Assembly (NCBI GenBank): GCA_021773035.1
Contig: JAJFKU010000071.1
Coordinates: 20,584-84,583 of the forward strand
From: Woeseiaceae bacterium
Lineage (GTDB): Bacteria; Pseudomonadota; Gammaproteobacteria; Steroidobacterales; Woeseiaceae
Reading direction: 5' to 3'
DNA: 64,000 nt
Below are positions 17,132 to 25,102 of the stretch, in pieces. Below the pieces are notes generated by a model. The model had not been told where the DNA came from and did not search any database. It worked only from the letters and a program-made list of their open reading frames with translations. How positions within the stretch are numbered: position 1 is the first letter of the stretch; each line of letters opens with the position of its first letter. Both the position numbers and the translations under genes were made by a program.

Positions 17132-17791
17132 ATGAACAAACGCCTTGCAACGCTCATCGTTCTCCTGTTTGCAACAGGAGCCGCCGACCCGAAGACGGCG
17201 AACGCCGATACCGCGGAGGAATTGCGAACTGAACTTTCAGCGCTGCAATTCCTCGTCGGCTTCTGCTGGCAAGGGCCGTTTCCCGATGAAGCACACCTCG
17301 ACACGCATTGTTATGAGCCGGTATTTGACGGCCTGCACCTGAGAGATCGCCACAAAGTTACAGGTGGAAACGAAATCTATCGCGGTGAAACGATCTTCTC
17401 CTGGAGCGATAGTACGAACGAAGTTTCCTATATCTACTGGAACTCTTACGGCAACGTCACCCGCGGTACGGCGCTACCCGGCGAGAGCGGAATTTCGTTC
17501 CCGGATGAGACCTACACATCGCCGGACGGTATCGAGTACAAGATCGTCTCAAGCTGGGAGAACATCAGCGACGACAGTTACGAATCGGTCGTGACCCAGA
17601 TTGACGCAGACGGTAACGAGGTCACGCGCAGGAGCAAATTCGAAAAGGTCTCAGTGCAATCCCATATCTGCAGTTCGAAAAAAAAAGCGGCCCGCGAATT
17701 CACTGGAAAACGCGGGCCGCCGTTGCTTTTCTGTAGCCTCTTTCACGCCCGTAAGCAACAACAAACACGAACAGCTACCGATCCTTCGTAA
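17132..17791 (+). CDS. Secreted protein of unknown function (DUF1579/lipocalin-like beta fold)
   Basis: After a signal peptide (RLATLIVLLFATGAA) the protein contains a beta-rich domain of about 150 residues with FLVGFCWQGPF, two nearby cysteines and ETIFSWSDSTNEVSYIYWNS, reminiscent of the DUF1579/DUF6265 lipocalin-like group. That core ends at about residue 172 (RRSKFEKV). The remaining 47 codons run through a strong terminator hairpin (17678-17720) and look non-native, so the true end may have been moved by a frameshift. It follows the AraC gene by 81 bases on the same strand. Confidence 0.6.
   Translation: MNKRLATLIVLLFATGAADPKTANADTAEELRTELSALQFLVGFCWQGPFPDEAHLDTHCYEPVFDGLHLRDRHKVTGGNEIYRGETIFSWSDSTNEVSYIYWNSYGNVTRGTALPGESGISFPDETYTSPDGIEYKIVSSWENISDDSYESVVTQIDADGNEVTRRSKFEKVSVQSHICSSKKKAAREFTGKRGPPLLFCSLFHARKQQQTRTATDPS
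17678..17720 (-). terminator. Strong hairpin with T-run, minus-strand (possibly bidirectional) terminator
   Basis: GCGGCCCGCG at 17687-17696 and CGCGGGCCGC at 17711-17720 form a perfect 10-bp stem with a 14-base loop. On the minus strand it is followed by nine T (17678-17686). On the plus strand the T-rich tail (GTTGCTTTTCT) is weaker. It overlaps the 3' end of the AraC-linked gene. The following stretch 17792-18145 has no gene that I can support and ends in another terminator. Confidence 0.75.
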
Positions 17792-17926
17792 AAGCAACAT
17801 CAACAAGCACGGTGGTAGAGACCGCGCCTGTCGAATGTGGTCCCGACCGGCGGACGATCATAGCACTCGTCCTGAATAACGTGAGTGAACTCTGAGTTCG
17901 CTGAGAGATCACTAAACGGCATCGCG

Positions 17927-17965
17927 AAAAAAGAAGCCGGCGCCCATCTGACGATGAGCACCGGC
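17927..17965 (-). terminator. Intrinsic terminator of the minus-strand lipoprotein gene
   Basis: The arms GCCGGCGC (17936-17943) and GCACCGGC (17958-17965) pair with one mismatch, and an inner ATC/GAT pair continues the stem. On the minus strand six T follow (17927-17932). It sits about 180 bases beyond the stop of the lipoprotein gene that ends at 18146, in otherwise empty sequence (17792-18145). Confidence 0.65.
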
Positions 17966-18145
17966 CACTAGAGACGTCTTCGCATTAGCATTGAAAACGG
18001 CATTGTCACTGCTGAATTTATTGACTGCGCCCGCCTGTAACCTTGCCTCAGCGCATAGCATAAGGGATATGCACTTACATAGAGTGTTCCGCGCAATATT
18101 TTGGCTACTGTTAATAACGAAGATGCACTCAACGAGTGCCTGGAA

Positions 18146-19045
18146 TCAGTCTCCCTTCGACCGATAGACAACCGAGTGCCCCAGGTGCTGGTCATCGGAG
18201 ATTCGTCGGCTATCGCCGGTTTCCAGATCGTAGAGCCAGACCGCATTTCGAGCCGCGCTGTCGAAACGCGTACGCACTGATTCGCTCAGCACGAGCAGAC
18301 CTTGGTCATCAAGATAGCTGACCGCTCTGAACCGGTTCTCGGTCGGGAGTTCCAGCTCACGGCTAACCTGACCGTCGATCGAGACCAGTCTATAAGCCGG
18401 CTTGGAAGCCGATGTCTGCGGTGACTGGCAAAGCAACTGTCGGCGGTCTCCTATCCATAGGGCACCGCGGAGGCGGCACTCATCCGATATGCGTGGCAGG
18501 GCTGTCGATTCCTGAGTACTCAGGTTGAATTGCCGAATCTGATTGCTATCGCCAAGCATGGACTCGAAAAGGATCAGACCGTCGCCAGTACTCAGGTATG
18601 ACGGGGCGATACGGTGTGAGTGTGTGTAAATCGTGGCCGGTTTGCGCGCCCTGCTTCGCCGTAGAAACCACAGCAGCGCAAGACCATCGTCGTATAGTAT
18701 GGCCTGAGAATCAGGCAGATAGCGTGCCGCCGTCCCATTCAATGTGAAGTGAGACTGTTGACTGTCGAGATTGAAGCGCAACACGTGAAACCGGTTGCGC
18801 GTTTCCTTCGTCGACATAATCGACACCAGCAACTCGTCGTCGCTCAGTCCGCTGAGGTGTGTGATCTCAACCTCGCCGAGGTTTGCGATCGGGTAGCTCG
18901 CGCCGCTTGCGAGGTCAAATTCACCGATGTAATAGCCGGCTCCAAAATACAGTGACCCACTCGCCGTGGGTCCTGTGCCGTTCTCGCAGGATGCCAGCAG
19001 GCCGGCAATCGTGGCCAATGCCAGATATCGCGTCATTCTTGCCAT
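18146..19045 (-). CDS. Lipoprotein with beta-propeller-like repeats
   Basis: The 299-residue protein has a type II signal peptide with the lipobox LLASC (Cys20), so it should be lipid-anchored. The rest is a series of short beta repeats (GEFDLASGASYPIANLGEVE; VLRFNLDSQQSHFTLNG; RLVSIDGQVSRELELPTEN; VWLYDLETGDSRRISDD) resembling TolB/WD-type propeller blades. No catalytic motif is visible. It is followed by a terminator and preceded by a second lipoprotein gene on the same strand, 85 bases away. I do not recognise a specific family. Confidence 0.75.
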   Translation of the reverse strand: MARMTRYLALATIAGLLASCENGTGPTASGSLYFGAGYYIGEFDLASGASYPIANLGEVEITHLSGLSDDELLVSIMSTKETRNRFHVLRFNLDSQQSHFTLNGTAARYLPDSQAILYDDGLALLWFLRRSRARKPATIYTHSHRIAPSYLSTGDGLILFESMLGDSNQIRQFNLSTQESTALPRISDECRLRGALWIGDRRQLLCQSPQTSASKPAYRLVSIDGQVSRELELPTENRFRAVSYLDDQGLLVLSESVRTRFDSAARNAVWLYDLETGDSRRISDDQHLGHSVVYRSKGD

Positions 19046-19130
19046 GGGAGGAAAGTAACCTTCAAATAGGAACTGTCAGTACATCTTCTCTAGAGCTCTT
19101 TCGCCGATGAAACGGCTACTGTTATCGCGA

Positions 19131-19889
19131 CTACTGCCCTGACCGAGGCACCCGCCAGAACATCCGGTCGGCTACCAGCCCGCTGTCGTAGATCATACCA
19201 TCGGGAGTCTCGGAAAGGCGCAGCGTTGACAATGGAGTATTGCCGTCTGAGTTAATGGAGCCTCTGTGCATCGAGTACCGGCTCGCAACTTCACGACCGA
19301 AGAAAACGGATACGAATTCAGCATCCCCGGAAACCAGTGCCTGCGGTAAATCGAGCGGCACGGAATCACCGACCTCTTCTGCACTGATACCTATGACGCC
19401 ATTGTCGAACGAGAGCTGAGCCGATACCCGGTGCGGATTACTCGACGCGGAAACGGAGAAATCGATCTCGGCTGGAACAACCTTGTAACCCAATTCAGTC
19501 AGAACCGGAACGCTGGCAGCATCTGCTATCGCCCAGGGGACGTCGAACCATCCATCTTCCGGGATGCTGGTTACCACCAACGGAACACTGTCTGCAGTCA
19601 CGGCTATTTGCTGGAATGCGAACTGCAGCGGCCGGCGAAAAGTACCTGCGAGTCCACACTGCAGCACAGCAAGCTGAACTTCTCCTTGCCCGTCGCGATC
19701 ATCGTCCCGAACGCTCAGGTTCGGACCGACGACGTCCTGCAACGACGCGATATCGACCGACCAGCTTACCGTTATCCGGTTGCATGGCCCGGCAAGCCGG
19801 GAATCGAGTTGGCCGCTGTCGACATCGGCAACGCTGGCGCAGCCTGAAACCCCAGCAACAAGAATAAGCAGACATGACAACTTTCGCAC
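19131..19889 (-). CDS. Lipoprotein of unknown function
   Basis: The 252-residue product begins MRKLSCLLILVAGVSGCASV, a clear lipoprotein signal peptide with the lipobox at Cys17. The remainder is mostly predicted beta strand and has no known motif. Ser18 after Cys (Ala-Ser) does not suggest inner-membrane retention, so the outer membrane is likely. It lies upstream of the propeller-like lipoprotein on the same strand and may be co-expressed with it. Confidence 0.7.
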   Translation of the reverse strand: MRKLSCLLILVAGVSGCASVADVDSGQLDSRLAGPCNRITVSWSVDIASLQDVVGPNLSVRDDDRDGQGEVQLAVLQCGLAGTFRRPLQFAFQQIAVTADSVPLVVTSIPEDGWFDVPWAIADAASVPVLTELGYKVVPAEIDFSVSASSNPHRVSAQLSFDNGVIGISAEEVGDSVPLDLPQALVSGDAEFVSVFFGREVASRYSMHRGSINSDGNTPLSTLRLSETPDGMIYDSGLVADRMFWRVPRSGQ

Positions 19890-20028
19890 TGAACGCCCCT
19901 GCCTCGTACGCCGTGAAAATATCTATAAATAGTGTATCTCACCCTATTGCGAGAACCTATAGCAGCGAAACCACCGACGTAGCCGCACTACCTTCACCGA
20001 CCAGATGTGGTGTGGCATATTGTCGGTG

Positions 20029-20460
20029 ATGAATATCGTATTCACGAAAACGTCCGACGTGAAACACACGGTGGCGGTAACACGCAGCAACGGAAGTTCG
20101 GACCGGGTCGAGTTGAACTCCCGCAGCTTTCTGCGCCACGATCTGGCGCACTTCGCAGTCGAGTCGGAAATTCCGATTAAGCGCGGGTTCTGGGGTTGTG
20201 TCGCTGCCGGAGCATCGCTTAATGGTGACGGAGTAGATGGCGCCGAGATCTGGTTGGCCGAATCTCTGGCCGGGTCCGTGCAAACCCTCATGCGGGTTAA
20301 CGGCGAGATTGAGCGCTACCTGGAAGTACTTGAGCGGCTGTGCCCGGATCTTGCCGACAACAAACTCGCGGCGCGTATTCATGAACGCGTCCGGCAGCTT
20401 CGGGGGCAGTGGAAGGCGACACCGTATCGTCGTGATATGCGGCTCATCTGGCCAGAGTAG
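20029..20460 (+). CDS. Hypothetical cytoplasmic protein (about 143 residues)
   Basis: From the ATG at 20029 the product reads MNIVFTKTSDVKHTVAVTRS and later SFLRHDLAHFAVESEIPIKR and RVRQLRGQWKATPYRRDMRL. It has no signal peptide or membrane segment. The basic C-terminus and the conserved-looking LRHDLAHFAVE motif suggest a genuine small soluble protein, seen as a hypothetical in other proteobacteria as far as I can judge. It stands alone between the lipoproteins and the nad locus and converges on nadB. Confidence 0.65.
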   Translation: MNIVFTKTSDVKHTVAVTRSNGSSDRVELNSRSFLRHDLAHFAVESEIPIKRGFWGCVAAGASLNGDGVDGAEIWLAESLAGSVQTLMRVNGEIERYLEVLERLCPDLADNKLAARIHERVRQLRGQWKATPYRRDMRLIWPE

Positions 20461-20494
20461 CCGTGAATGGCAATAACGCCGGGCAGGAAGTCCC

Positions 20495-22093
20495 TCAAGC
20501 GATGCTTTCGATCGTCATTCCCTGCCGTCGCTGCCATTCGAGCCTTGCGCAAGGAAAGTCGTCACGGTAGTGCGAACCGCGACTTTCCTCGCGCCGGAGG
20601 GCGGCTAACGTAACGAGCCTGGCAACGAGCAGAACATTGCCTGCTTCGCTCCAGCGGATAAATTCATCGAGGGAAGCGCTTCCGGTTTCGGATAGTTGCT
20701 CGTGTAGTTCCGAAAATCTCGAGACCGCCCGTTCAAGGCCTTTAGCGGAACGCGATATGCCGACTGACTCCGACATCAGCTTTCGAACTTCGGCGGAAAC
20801 AGACGACGGTTCGAGAGTGTTGGGCTGCGGCGAAAACTGCGGTTGCTCTGGTGTGAATACGGAAGCAGGCCGCGACGGTCTTCGCCGGGTAGCGACGTCG
20901 TTGGCAACACGCCGGGCGTAAACCAGCCCTTCCAACAAGGAATTGCTGGCAAGCCTGTTGGCACCGTGAATACCGGTCGTCGCAACCTCACCGCAAGCCC
21001 ACAGCCCATCTACAGACGTTCTTCCCCGCCGATCAGTTTTCACACCGCCCATGTGATAGTGCGCGGCAGGCGTTACCGGCAAGGGGTCGATTTGCGGATC
21101 GAACCCTGCTTTCGTTGCGGCCTCCATAGCCCTCGGGAACAGGGCAGTCTTACCGGCAGCGATGACGGGGCGCAGGTCGAGGAACACGCCTTGACCTGCC
21201 GTAATGCGATCGTGTATCGCTCTTGCGATTACATCCCGGGGGGCTAACTCAGCGCTCGGATGTTCTTCGAGCATGAATCGGTATCCCGTCTCATCGATCA
21301 ACTGCGCACCTGCACCGCGCAGCGCTTCGGTCAGGAGCGGCAGGCTTGCACCACTGCTCGATCCCGTTTGCGCCAGAGCTGTTGGGTGAAATTGCATAAA
21401 CTCAAGATCGGTCAGTGTCGCGCCCGCCCTCGCCGCCATAGCCAGGCCATCCCCGGTTGACTCCTCAGGATTGGTGGTGCTCCACCAGGCCATACCGATG
21501 CCGCCCGTCGCCAGGACGATGTTAGCCGAGCGATGGAATACGAAACCCTCAGCCGCGCTGATCGTCATCAAGCCTTCTATTCCCGAAGCGCCTACGGCGA
21601 AATCGCACGCGAAAGTATCTTCGAGCACCCGAACTGTCGGGCAACTCTGGATTCGCCGAATCAGCGCCGAAACCACAAGCTCGCCGGTCGCATCGCCTCC
21701 CGCATGCACGACTCTCGCATGTTTGTGGGCCGCTTCGCGGGCAAGCTCCAGTGTTCCGTCCAGCGCTCGATCGAATAGCACGCCCTCGTCTATCAGCAAT
21801 TGCAGACTTTCGATGCCGTCCTCTGCCAGGGACAGGGCCTGCGCCGGATCGCTCAGACCGGCGCCGGCAGCCAGCGTATCGCGTGCATGTTCCTGCGCTG
21901 AATCATCACGACCGAGAGCTGCAGCTATGCCGCCTTTAGCCCAGAAACTGGAGCCCCCGGCTAAACCCGGCGTCTTCGTTATCAACGTAACCGAGCGCGG
22001 GGCCAGCGACAATGCGCAGACCAGACCCGCAATGCCGGAGCCGACGACAATGATGTCATCGTCCTGCACACTGACAGTGTCTACGGCAGCCAT
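20495..22093 (-). CDS. nadB: L-aspartate oxidase
   Basis: The enzyme oxidises L-aspartate to iminoaspartate, the first step of de novo NAD synthesis. The 532-residue protein starts with the FAD-binding IIVVGSGIAGLVCALSLAPR and continues with GGSSFWAKGGIAAAL, GDGLAMAARAGA and the typical HYHMGGVKTDRRGRTSVDGL and ATTGIHGANRLASNSLLEGL. The C-terminal helical domain is full length. The ATG at 22093 lies 8 bases after the nadA stop, so the two form an operon. Control is probably exerted by the divergent Nudix/HTH regulator at 23233-24216. Confidence 0.95.
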   Translation of the reverse strand: MAAVDTVSVQDDDIIVVGSGIAGLVCALSLAPRSVTLITKTPGLAGGSSFWAKGGIAAALGRDDSAQEHARDTLAAGAGLSDPAQALSLAEDGIESLQLLIDEGVLFDRALDGTLELAREAAHKHARVVHAGGDATGELVVSALIRRIQSCPTVRVLEDTFACDFAVGASGIEGLMTISAAEGFVFHRSANIVLATGGIGMAWWSTTNPEESTGDGLAMAARAGATLTDLEFMQFHPTALAQTGSSSGASLPLLTEALRGAGAQLIDETGYRFMLEEHPSAELAPRDVIARAIHDRITAGQGVFLDLRPVIAAGKTALFPRAMEAATKAGFDPQIDPLPVTPAAHYHMGGVKTDRRGRTSVDGLWACGEVATTGIHGANRLASNSLLEGLVYARRVANDVATRRRPSRPASVFTPEQPQFSPQPNTLEPSSVSAEVRKLMSESVGISRSAKGLERAVSRFSELHEQLSETGSASLDEFIRWSEAGNVLLVARLVTLAALRREESRGSHYRDDFPCARLEWQRRQGMTIESIA

Positions 22094-22100
22094 TTCCAAT

Positions 22101-23099
22101 TTAGCTACCGACCGCGAGCATCCTTTCGACGGCGGCGCGGGCTCTTTCCGCTACTTCCGGAGCGATTTCAACGGCTGGTTCTAGCGTCTCCAACGATTGC
22201 TGAATGTTCGCCAACGTAATACGTTTCATGTGCGGACAGAGATTACACGGGCGAATGAATTCGACGTCGCGGATATCTGCTGCAATGTTATCGCTCATCG
22301 AGCATTCGGTGACCATGAGAACCTTTGACGGTCGCTTCGTCATTACGTAGTTCTGCATCTGCGCCGTTGAACCGACAAAATCGGCGGCACCGAGAACATC
22401 GGGCGGACACTCCGGGTGCGCGATGATCGTCAGACCCTCGTGGCCACTTCTGAAAGCATCCAGTTCGCCGGCAGTAAAGCGCTCGTGCACTTCGCAATGG
22501 CCCTGCCAGGGAATGATCTCCACATCGGTCTGCTCGGCCACATAGGACGCGAGGTACTCATCGGGAATGAAGATCACTTTGTCTGTCCCGAGCGACTCGA
22601 CGACTTCTACCGCATTGCCGGATGTGCAACAGATATCGGACTCGGCTTTTACTTCCGCCGACGTGTTCACGTAGGTCACGACCGGAATGCCCGGGTGTTC
22701 GCGACGCATGGCGCGCACGTCCGCAGCCGTAATCGACTCAGCCAGCGAGCAGCCTGCCCGCACATCCGGGATCAGCACGGTCTTGTCCGGATTGAGTAGT
22801 TTGGCCGTCTCCGCCATGAAATGAACGCCTGCCAGAACGATCACGTCGGCGCCAGTGTCCACTGCCCGTCTGGCAAGGGCGAGCGAATCGCCGGTGATGT
22901 CGGCGACACAGTGGAATATCTCAGGTGTTTGGTAATTGTGCGCGAGAATCACCGCATTGCGCTTCGCCTTCAGTTCGTTGATCGCGACGATATACGGCGC
23001 GTGAACGGGCCATTCGATATCCGGAATGACGTTTTTTACGCGCTCGTAGAGCGGCGCTACTTTGGCGAGCTCAGTCGCGTCCTGGGGATTGATAGCCAT
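22101..23099 (-). CDS. nadA: Quinolinate synthase
   Basis: NadA condenses iminoaspartate with dihydroxyacetone phosphate to quinolinate using a [4Fe-4S] cluster. The visible cluster cysteines are in RAGCSLAES, DICCTSGNA and CNLCPHMK. The family motifs AVILAHNYQTPEIFHCVADI and VLAGVHFMAETAKLLNPDK are also present. Length is 332 residues from the ATG at 23099, which has AGAGGTG upstream. It is the first gene of nadAB, transcribed away from the regulator; two tandem operator-like palindromes lie 48-92 bases upstream of its start. Confidence 0.96.
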   Translation of the reverse strand: MAINPQDATELAKVAPLYERVKNVIPDIEWPVHAPYIVAINELKAKRNAVILAHNYQTPEIFHCVADITGDSLALARRAVDTGADVIVLAGVHFMAETAKLLNPDKTVLIPDVRAGCSLAESITAADVRAMRREHPGIPVVTYVNTSAEVKAESDICCTSGNAVEVVESLGTDKVIFIPDEYLASYVAEQTDVEIIPWQGHCEVHERFTAGELDAFRSGHEGLTIIAHPECPPDVLGAADFVGSTAQMQNYVMTKRPSKVLMVTECSMSDNIAADIRDVEFIRPCNLCPHMKRITLANIQQSLETLEPAVEIAPEVAERARAAVERMLAVGS

Positions 23100-23146
23100 A
23101 AGGCACCTCTGCAGTTTCGTCGCCACCCGCAACGGGTGACCCAGCT

Positions 23147-23191
23147 ATATACTCAGTTCGAGCATATTGATTATACTCACAAAGAGCATAT
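23147..23191. promoter_or_regulatory. Two tandem palindromic operators between nadA and its regulator
   Basis: Site 1 (23147-23167) is ATATACTC-N5-GAGCATAT and site 2 (23171-23191) is TTATACTC-N5-GAGCATAT. The right half-sites are identical, left halves differ at one base, and the centres are 24 bases apart. They lie in the 133-base divergent gap between nadA and the Nudix/HTH gene. Two near-identical inverted repeats with the same 5-base spacer are strong evidence of a dimer-binding site, most likely of that regulator, controlling both directions. Confidence 0.75.
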
Positions 23192-23232
23192 AGTGTGTCA
23201 AGCTCAAATCGCCCGGGCCTTACCGCAATCCA

Positions 23233-24216
23233 ATGAAACCGCATACCGTCGTCAATCTGCTCGGAGTTATCGTCGCGGTAACCGACGAGATACCGCGCAT
23301 ACTCGTCGTCGATCACGACACCGGCTGTGCGTTGCCCAACGGCCCGTTCGACCCGACGCAACACGCGAGCCTTGAGGACGGGCTGCGTAATCTGATCGAG
23401 ACACAGACCGGGCTCGACCTGTACTACGTCGAACAGCTTTATACATTTGGCAACAGAAACCGCGACCCGGTCGAATTGGAAGGCGGACCGAGAGTTATCT
23501 CGGTCGCGTATATTGCGCTGACGCATGAGGATCCAATACGTGCCGGGAATGCCCGCTGGGCGGATTGGTACCAGTTTCTGCCCTGGGAAGACTGGCGAGA
23601 CGGGCGGCCGGAAGTTATTGGCGATACCATTGAGCCGGCGCTGCAGCGCTGGGTACAGCAGCCGCGCGGATCGCAGCGGCGAAAGATCCGGCAGGAACGG
23701 TGCAATGTGACATTTGGCGAACACAATTCCGCCGAAATGGACGCCGTGCTGTCATTGGAACGATTTGAGCTCCTGTATGAGGTCGCGCTGGTTGCCGAGG
23801 CGTCAAGAGATGCGCACGCCTTTTCGCAGGAAGCAGTTGCAACTGCGGTCGTCACATCGGAAGGTGAAATGGGAACACCGATGGCACTCGACCATCGCCG
23901 CGTCCTGGCGACGGCGCTGGGACGATTGCGCGGCAAATTGGCCTACCGGCCGGTTGTGTTTGAGTTACTGCCCGGCGAGTTTACCTTGCTGCAGTTACAA
24001 CGTGTCGCAGAAGCGCTAAGCGGCGCGAAGCTGCACAAACAGAACTTCAGGCGGCTGGTGATCAATGCAGATCTGGTCGAAGCTGTCGGGCGAACAACAG
24101 CCGTTGGCCGCGGCCGTCCAGCGGAGCTGTATCGATTCCGCCGTGAAGTGCTGGGTGAAAAACTCACCGTGGGATTATCACGCCCGATCATGCGAAACGA
24201 AAAAGGGCCTGCATAG
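23233..24216 (+). CDS. Nudix-fold/winged-helix NAD biosynthesis regulator (NrtR/NadQ-like)
   Basis: The 327-residue protein has an N-terminal Nudix-like domain (VVNLLGVIVAVTDEIPRILV; GPFDPTQHASLEDGLRNLIE) in which the catalytic Nudix box is degenerate (no REXXEE), and a C-terminal winged helix (FELLPGEFTLLQLQRVAEAL, then LHKQNFRRLVI and RPAELYRFRREVL). This is the layout of NrtR/NadQ regulators, which sense an NAD-related metabolite and repress NAD synthesis genes. It is divergent from nadAB with two operators in the gap. Which named subfamily it belongs to is not certain. Confidence 0.85.
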   Translation: MKPHTVVNLLGVIVAVTDEIPRILVVDHDTGCALPNGPFDPTQHASLEDGLRNLIETQTGLDLYYVEQLYTFGNRNRDPVELEGGPRVISVAYIALTHEDPIRAGNARWADWYQFLPWEDWRDGRPEVIGDTIEPALQRWVQQPRGSQRRKIRQERCNVTFGEHNSAEMDAVLSLERFELLYEVALVAEASRDAHAFSQEAVATAVVTSEGEMGTPMALDHRRVLATALGRLRGKLAYRPVVFELLPGEFTLLQLQRVAEALSGAKLHKQNFRRLVINADLVEAVGRTTAVGRGRPAELYRFRREVLGEKLTVGLSRPIMRNEKGPA

Positions 24217-24223
24217 CAGGCCC
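24205..24223. terminator. Bidirectional terminator hairpin between convergent genes
   Basis: GGGCCTGC-ATA-GCAGGCCC forms a perfect 8-bp stem with a 3-base loop. It overlaps the last codons of the Nudix/HTH gene and precedes the stop of the convergent barrel gene by 27 bases. An A-run (AAAAA) lies on one side and CTTCT on the other, so it may serve both strands. Confidence 0.7.
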
Positions 24224-24250
24224 TTCTACCAACAGGAACCCTTGCTTTGA

Positions 24251-24829
24251 TTAGTTGCCAAAGTACAAACGTGCGCCCAATCCATAAGACGTCACATCGT
24301 CACCGGCGTTAGCCGTCAGCCCCAGGGCGAACTGCTCCGACAGGTTGTACCAGGCGGATCCACCAACGGAAGTGTCACTGCCAAAATCACCGATGTCCGC
24401 ATACGTCACTGCGGCAGCCAGTTCCACCTCGTTGCTAAGCATGGAACGAACGCCGACGGACGCGGCGTAACCATTGTCGTCTACGGATACTCCGGCGGCG
24501 CTGATATCCGCACTCGCGAAACCGACCTCAGCGACAAAGTCTGTCGACGGCGAAATTGCTGTATGGAAACCGACACCGGCCGAAATCTCATCGAGCTCTA
24601 CACCGAAGTCGAAGTCACTCAGACCATAACCTGCGAACAAGAACCAGGATTCACCGACTTCGAACGAACCGCCGATAGCGAATCGGTCACCGTCGATATC
24701 GAGCCCAAAGCCATTATCCAGGTCAATACGCTGGTAGCCGCCAACGACATAGTTGTAACTAATATCTTCGGCCATAGCCGTTACACTGAAGAAAACCGCG
24801 GCTACACCTGCTGCGAACCGTAACATCAT
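24251..24829 (-). CDS. Small outer-membrane beta-barrel protein
   Basis: The 192-residue protein starts MMLRFAAGVAAVFFSVTAMA, a clear signal peptide; ATAGGAGAACAG lies before the ATG at 24829. The mature part alternates hydrophobic and polar residues with many Gly/Asp turns (RFAIGGSFEVGESWFLFAGY; DEISAGVGFHTAI) and ends LGARLYFGN, as in eight-stranded barrels of the OmpX/YfaZ type. No enzymatic motif is visible. The protein is acidic, as in many marine bacteria. Function unknown, perhaps adhesion or membrane stability. Confidence 0.8.
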   Translation of the reverse strand: MMLRFAAGVAAVFFSVTAMAEDISYNYVVGGYQRIDLDNGFGLDIDGDRFAIGGSFEVGESWFLFAGYGLSDFDFGVELDEISAGVGFHTAISPSTDFVAEVGFASADISAAGVSVDDNGYAASVGVRSMLSNEVELAAAVTYADIGDFGSDTSVGGSAWYNLSEQFALGLTANAGDDVTSYGLGARLYFGN

Positions 24830-25060
24830 CTGTTCTCCTATCTGGAAGAGTTTAAAAAAAAATTTCTGGCGCGCGAACACGTTGAAGCGCACGAGTACCG
24901 AATCGGTAGCCGCGAACTTACTTGCTGTTTTCTGGTGACGTGCCCAAGCGTCAGGCGTGAATTATACCAACGACGGTGAATCTATCTGTAAACACAGTGT
25001 TCGCTATCGAATCAAAATAAAAGATATCCATAAGATTTCGAGCACGGGCCGCAGCGCCAA

Positions 25061-25095
25061 CAAGTCCTGGCCATCAGTACGACGACCAGGACTTG
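25061..25095 (-). terminator. Long hairpin downstream of the M16 protease gene
   Basis: CAAGTCCTGG at 25061-25070 and CCAGGACTTG at 25086-25095 form a perfect 10-bp stem with a 15-base loop, 8 bases past the protease stop at 25103. A T-run is missing on the minus strand, so it may be a weak terminator or an RNA-end protecting structure rather than a classical intrinsic terminator. Confidence 0.5.
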
Positions 25096-25102
25096 ATACC
25101 GG

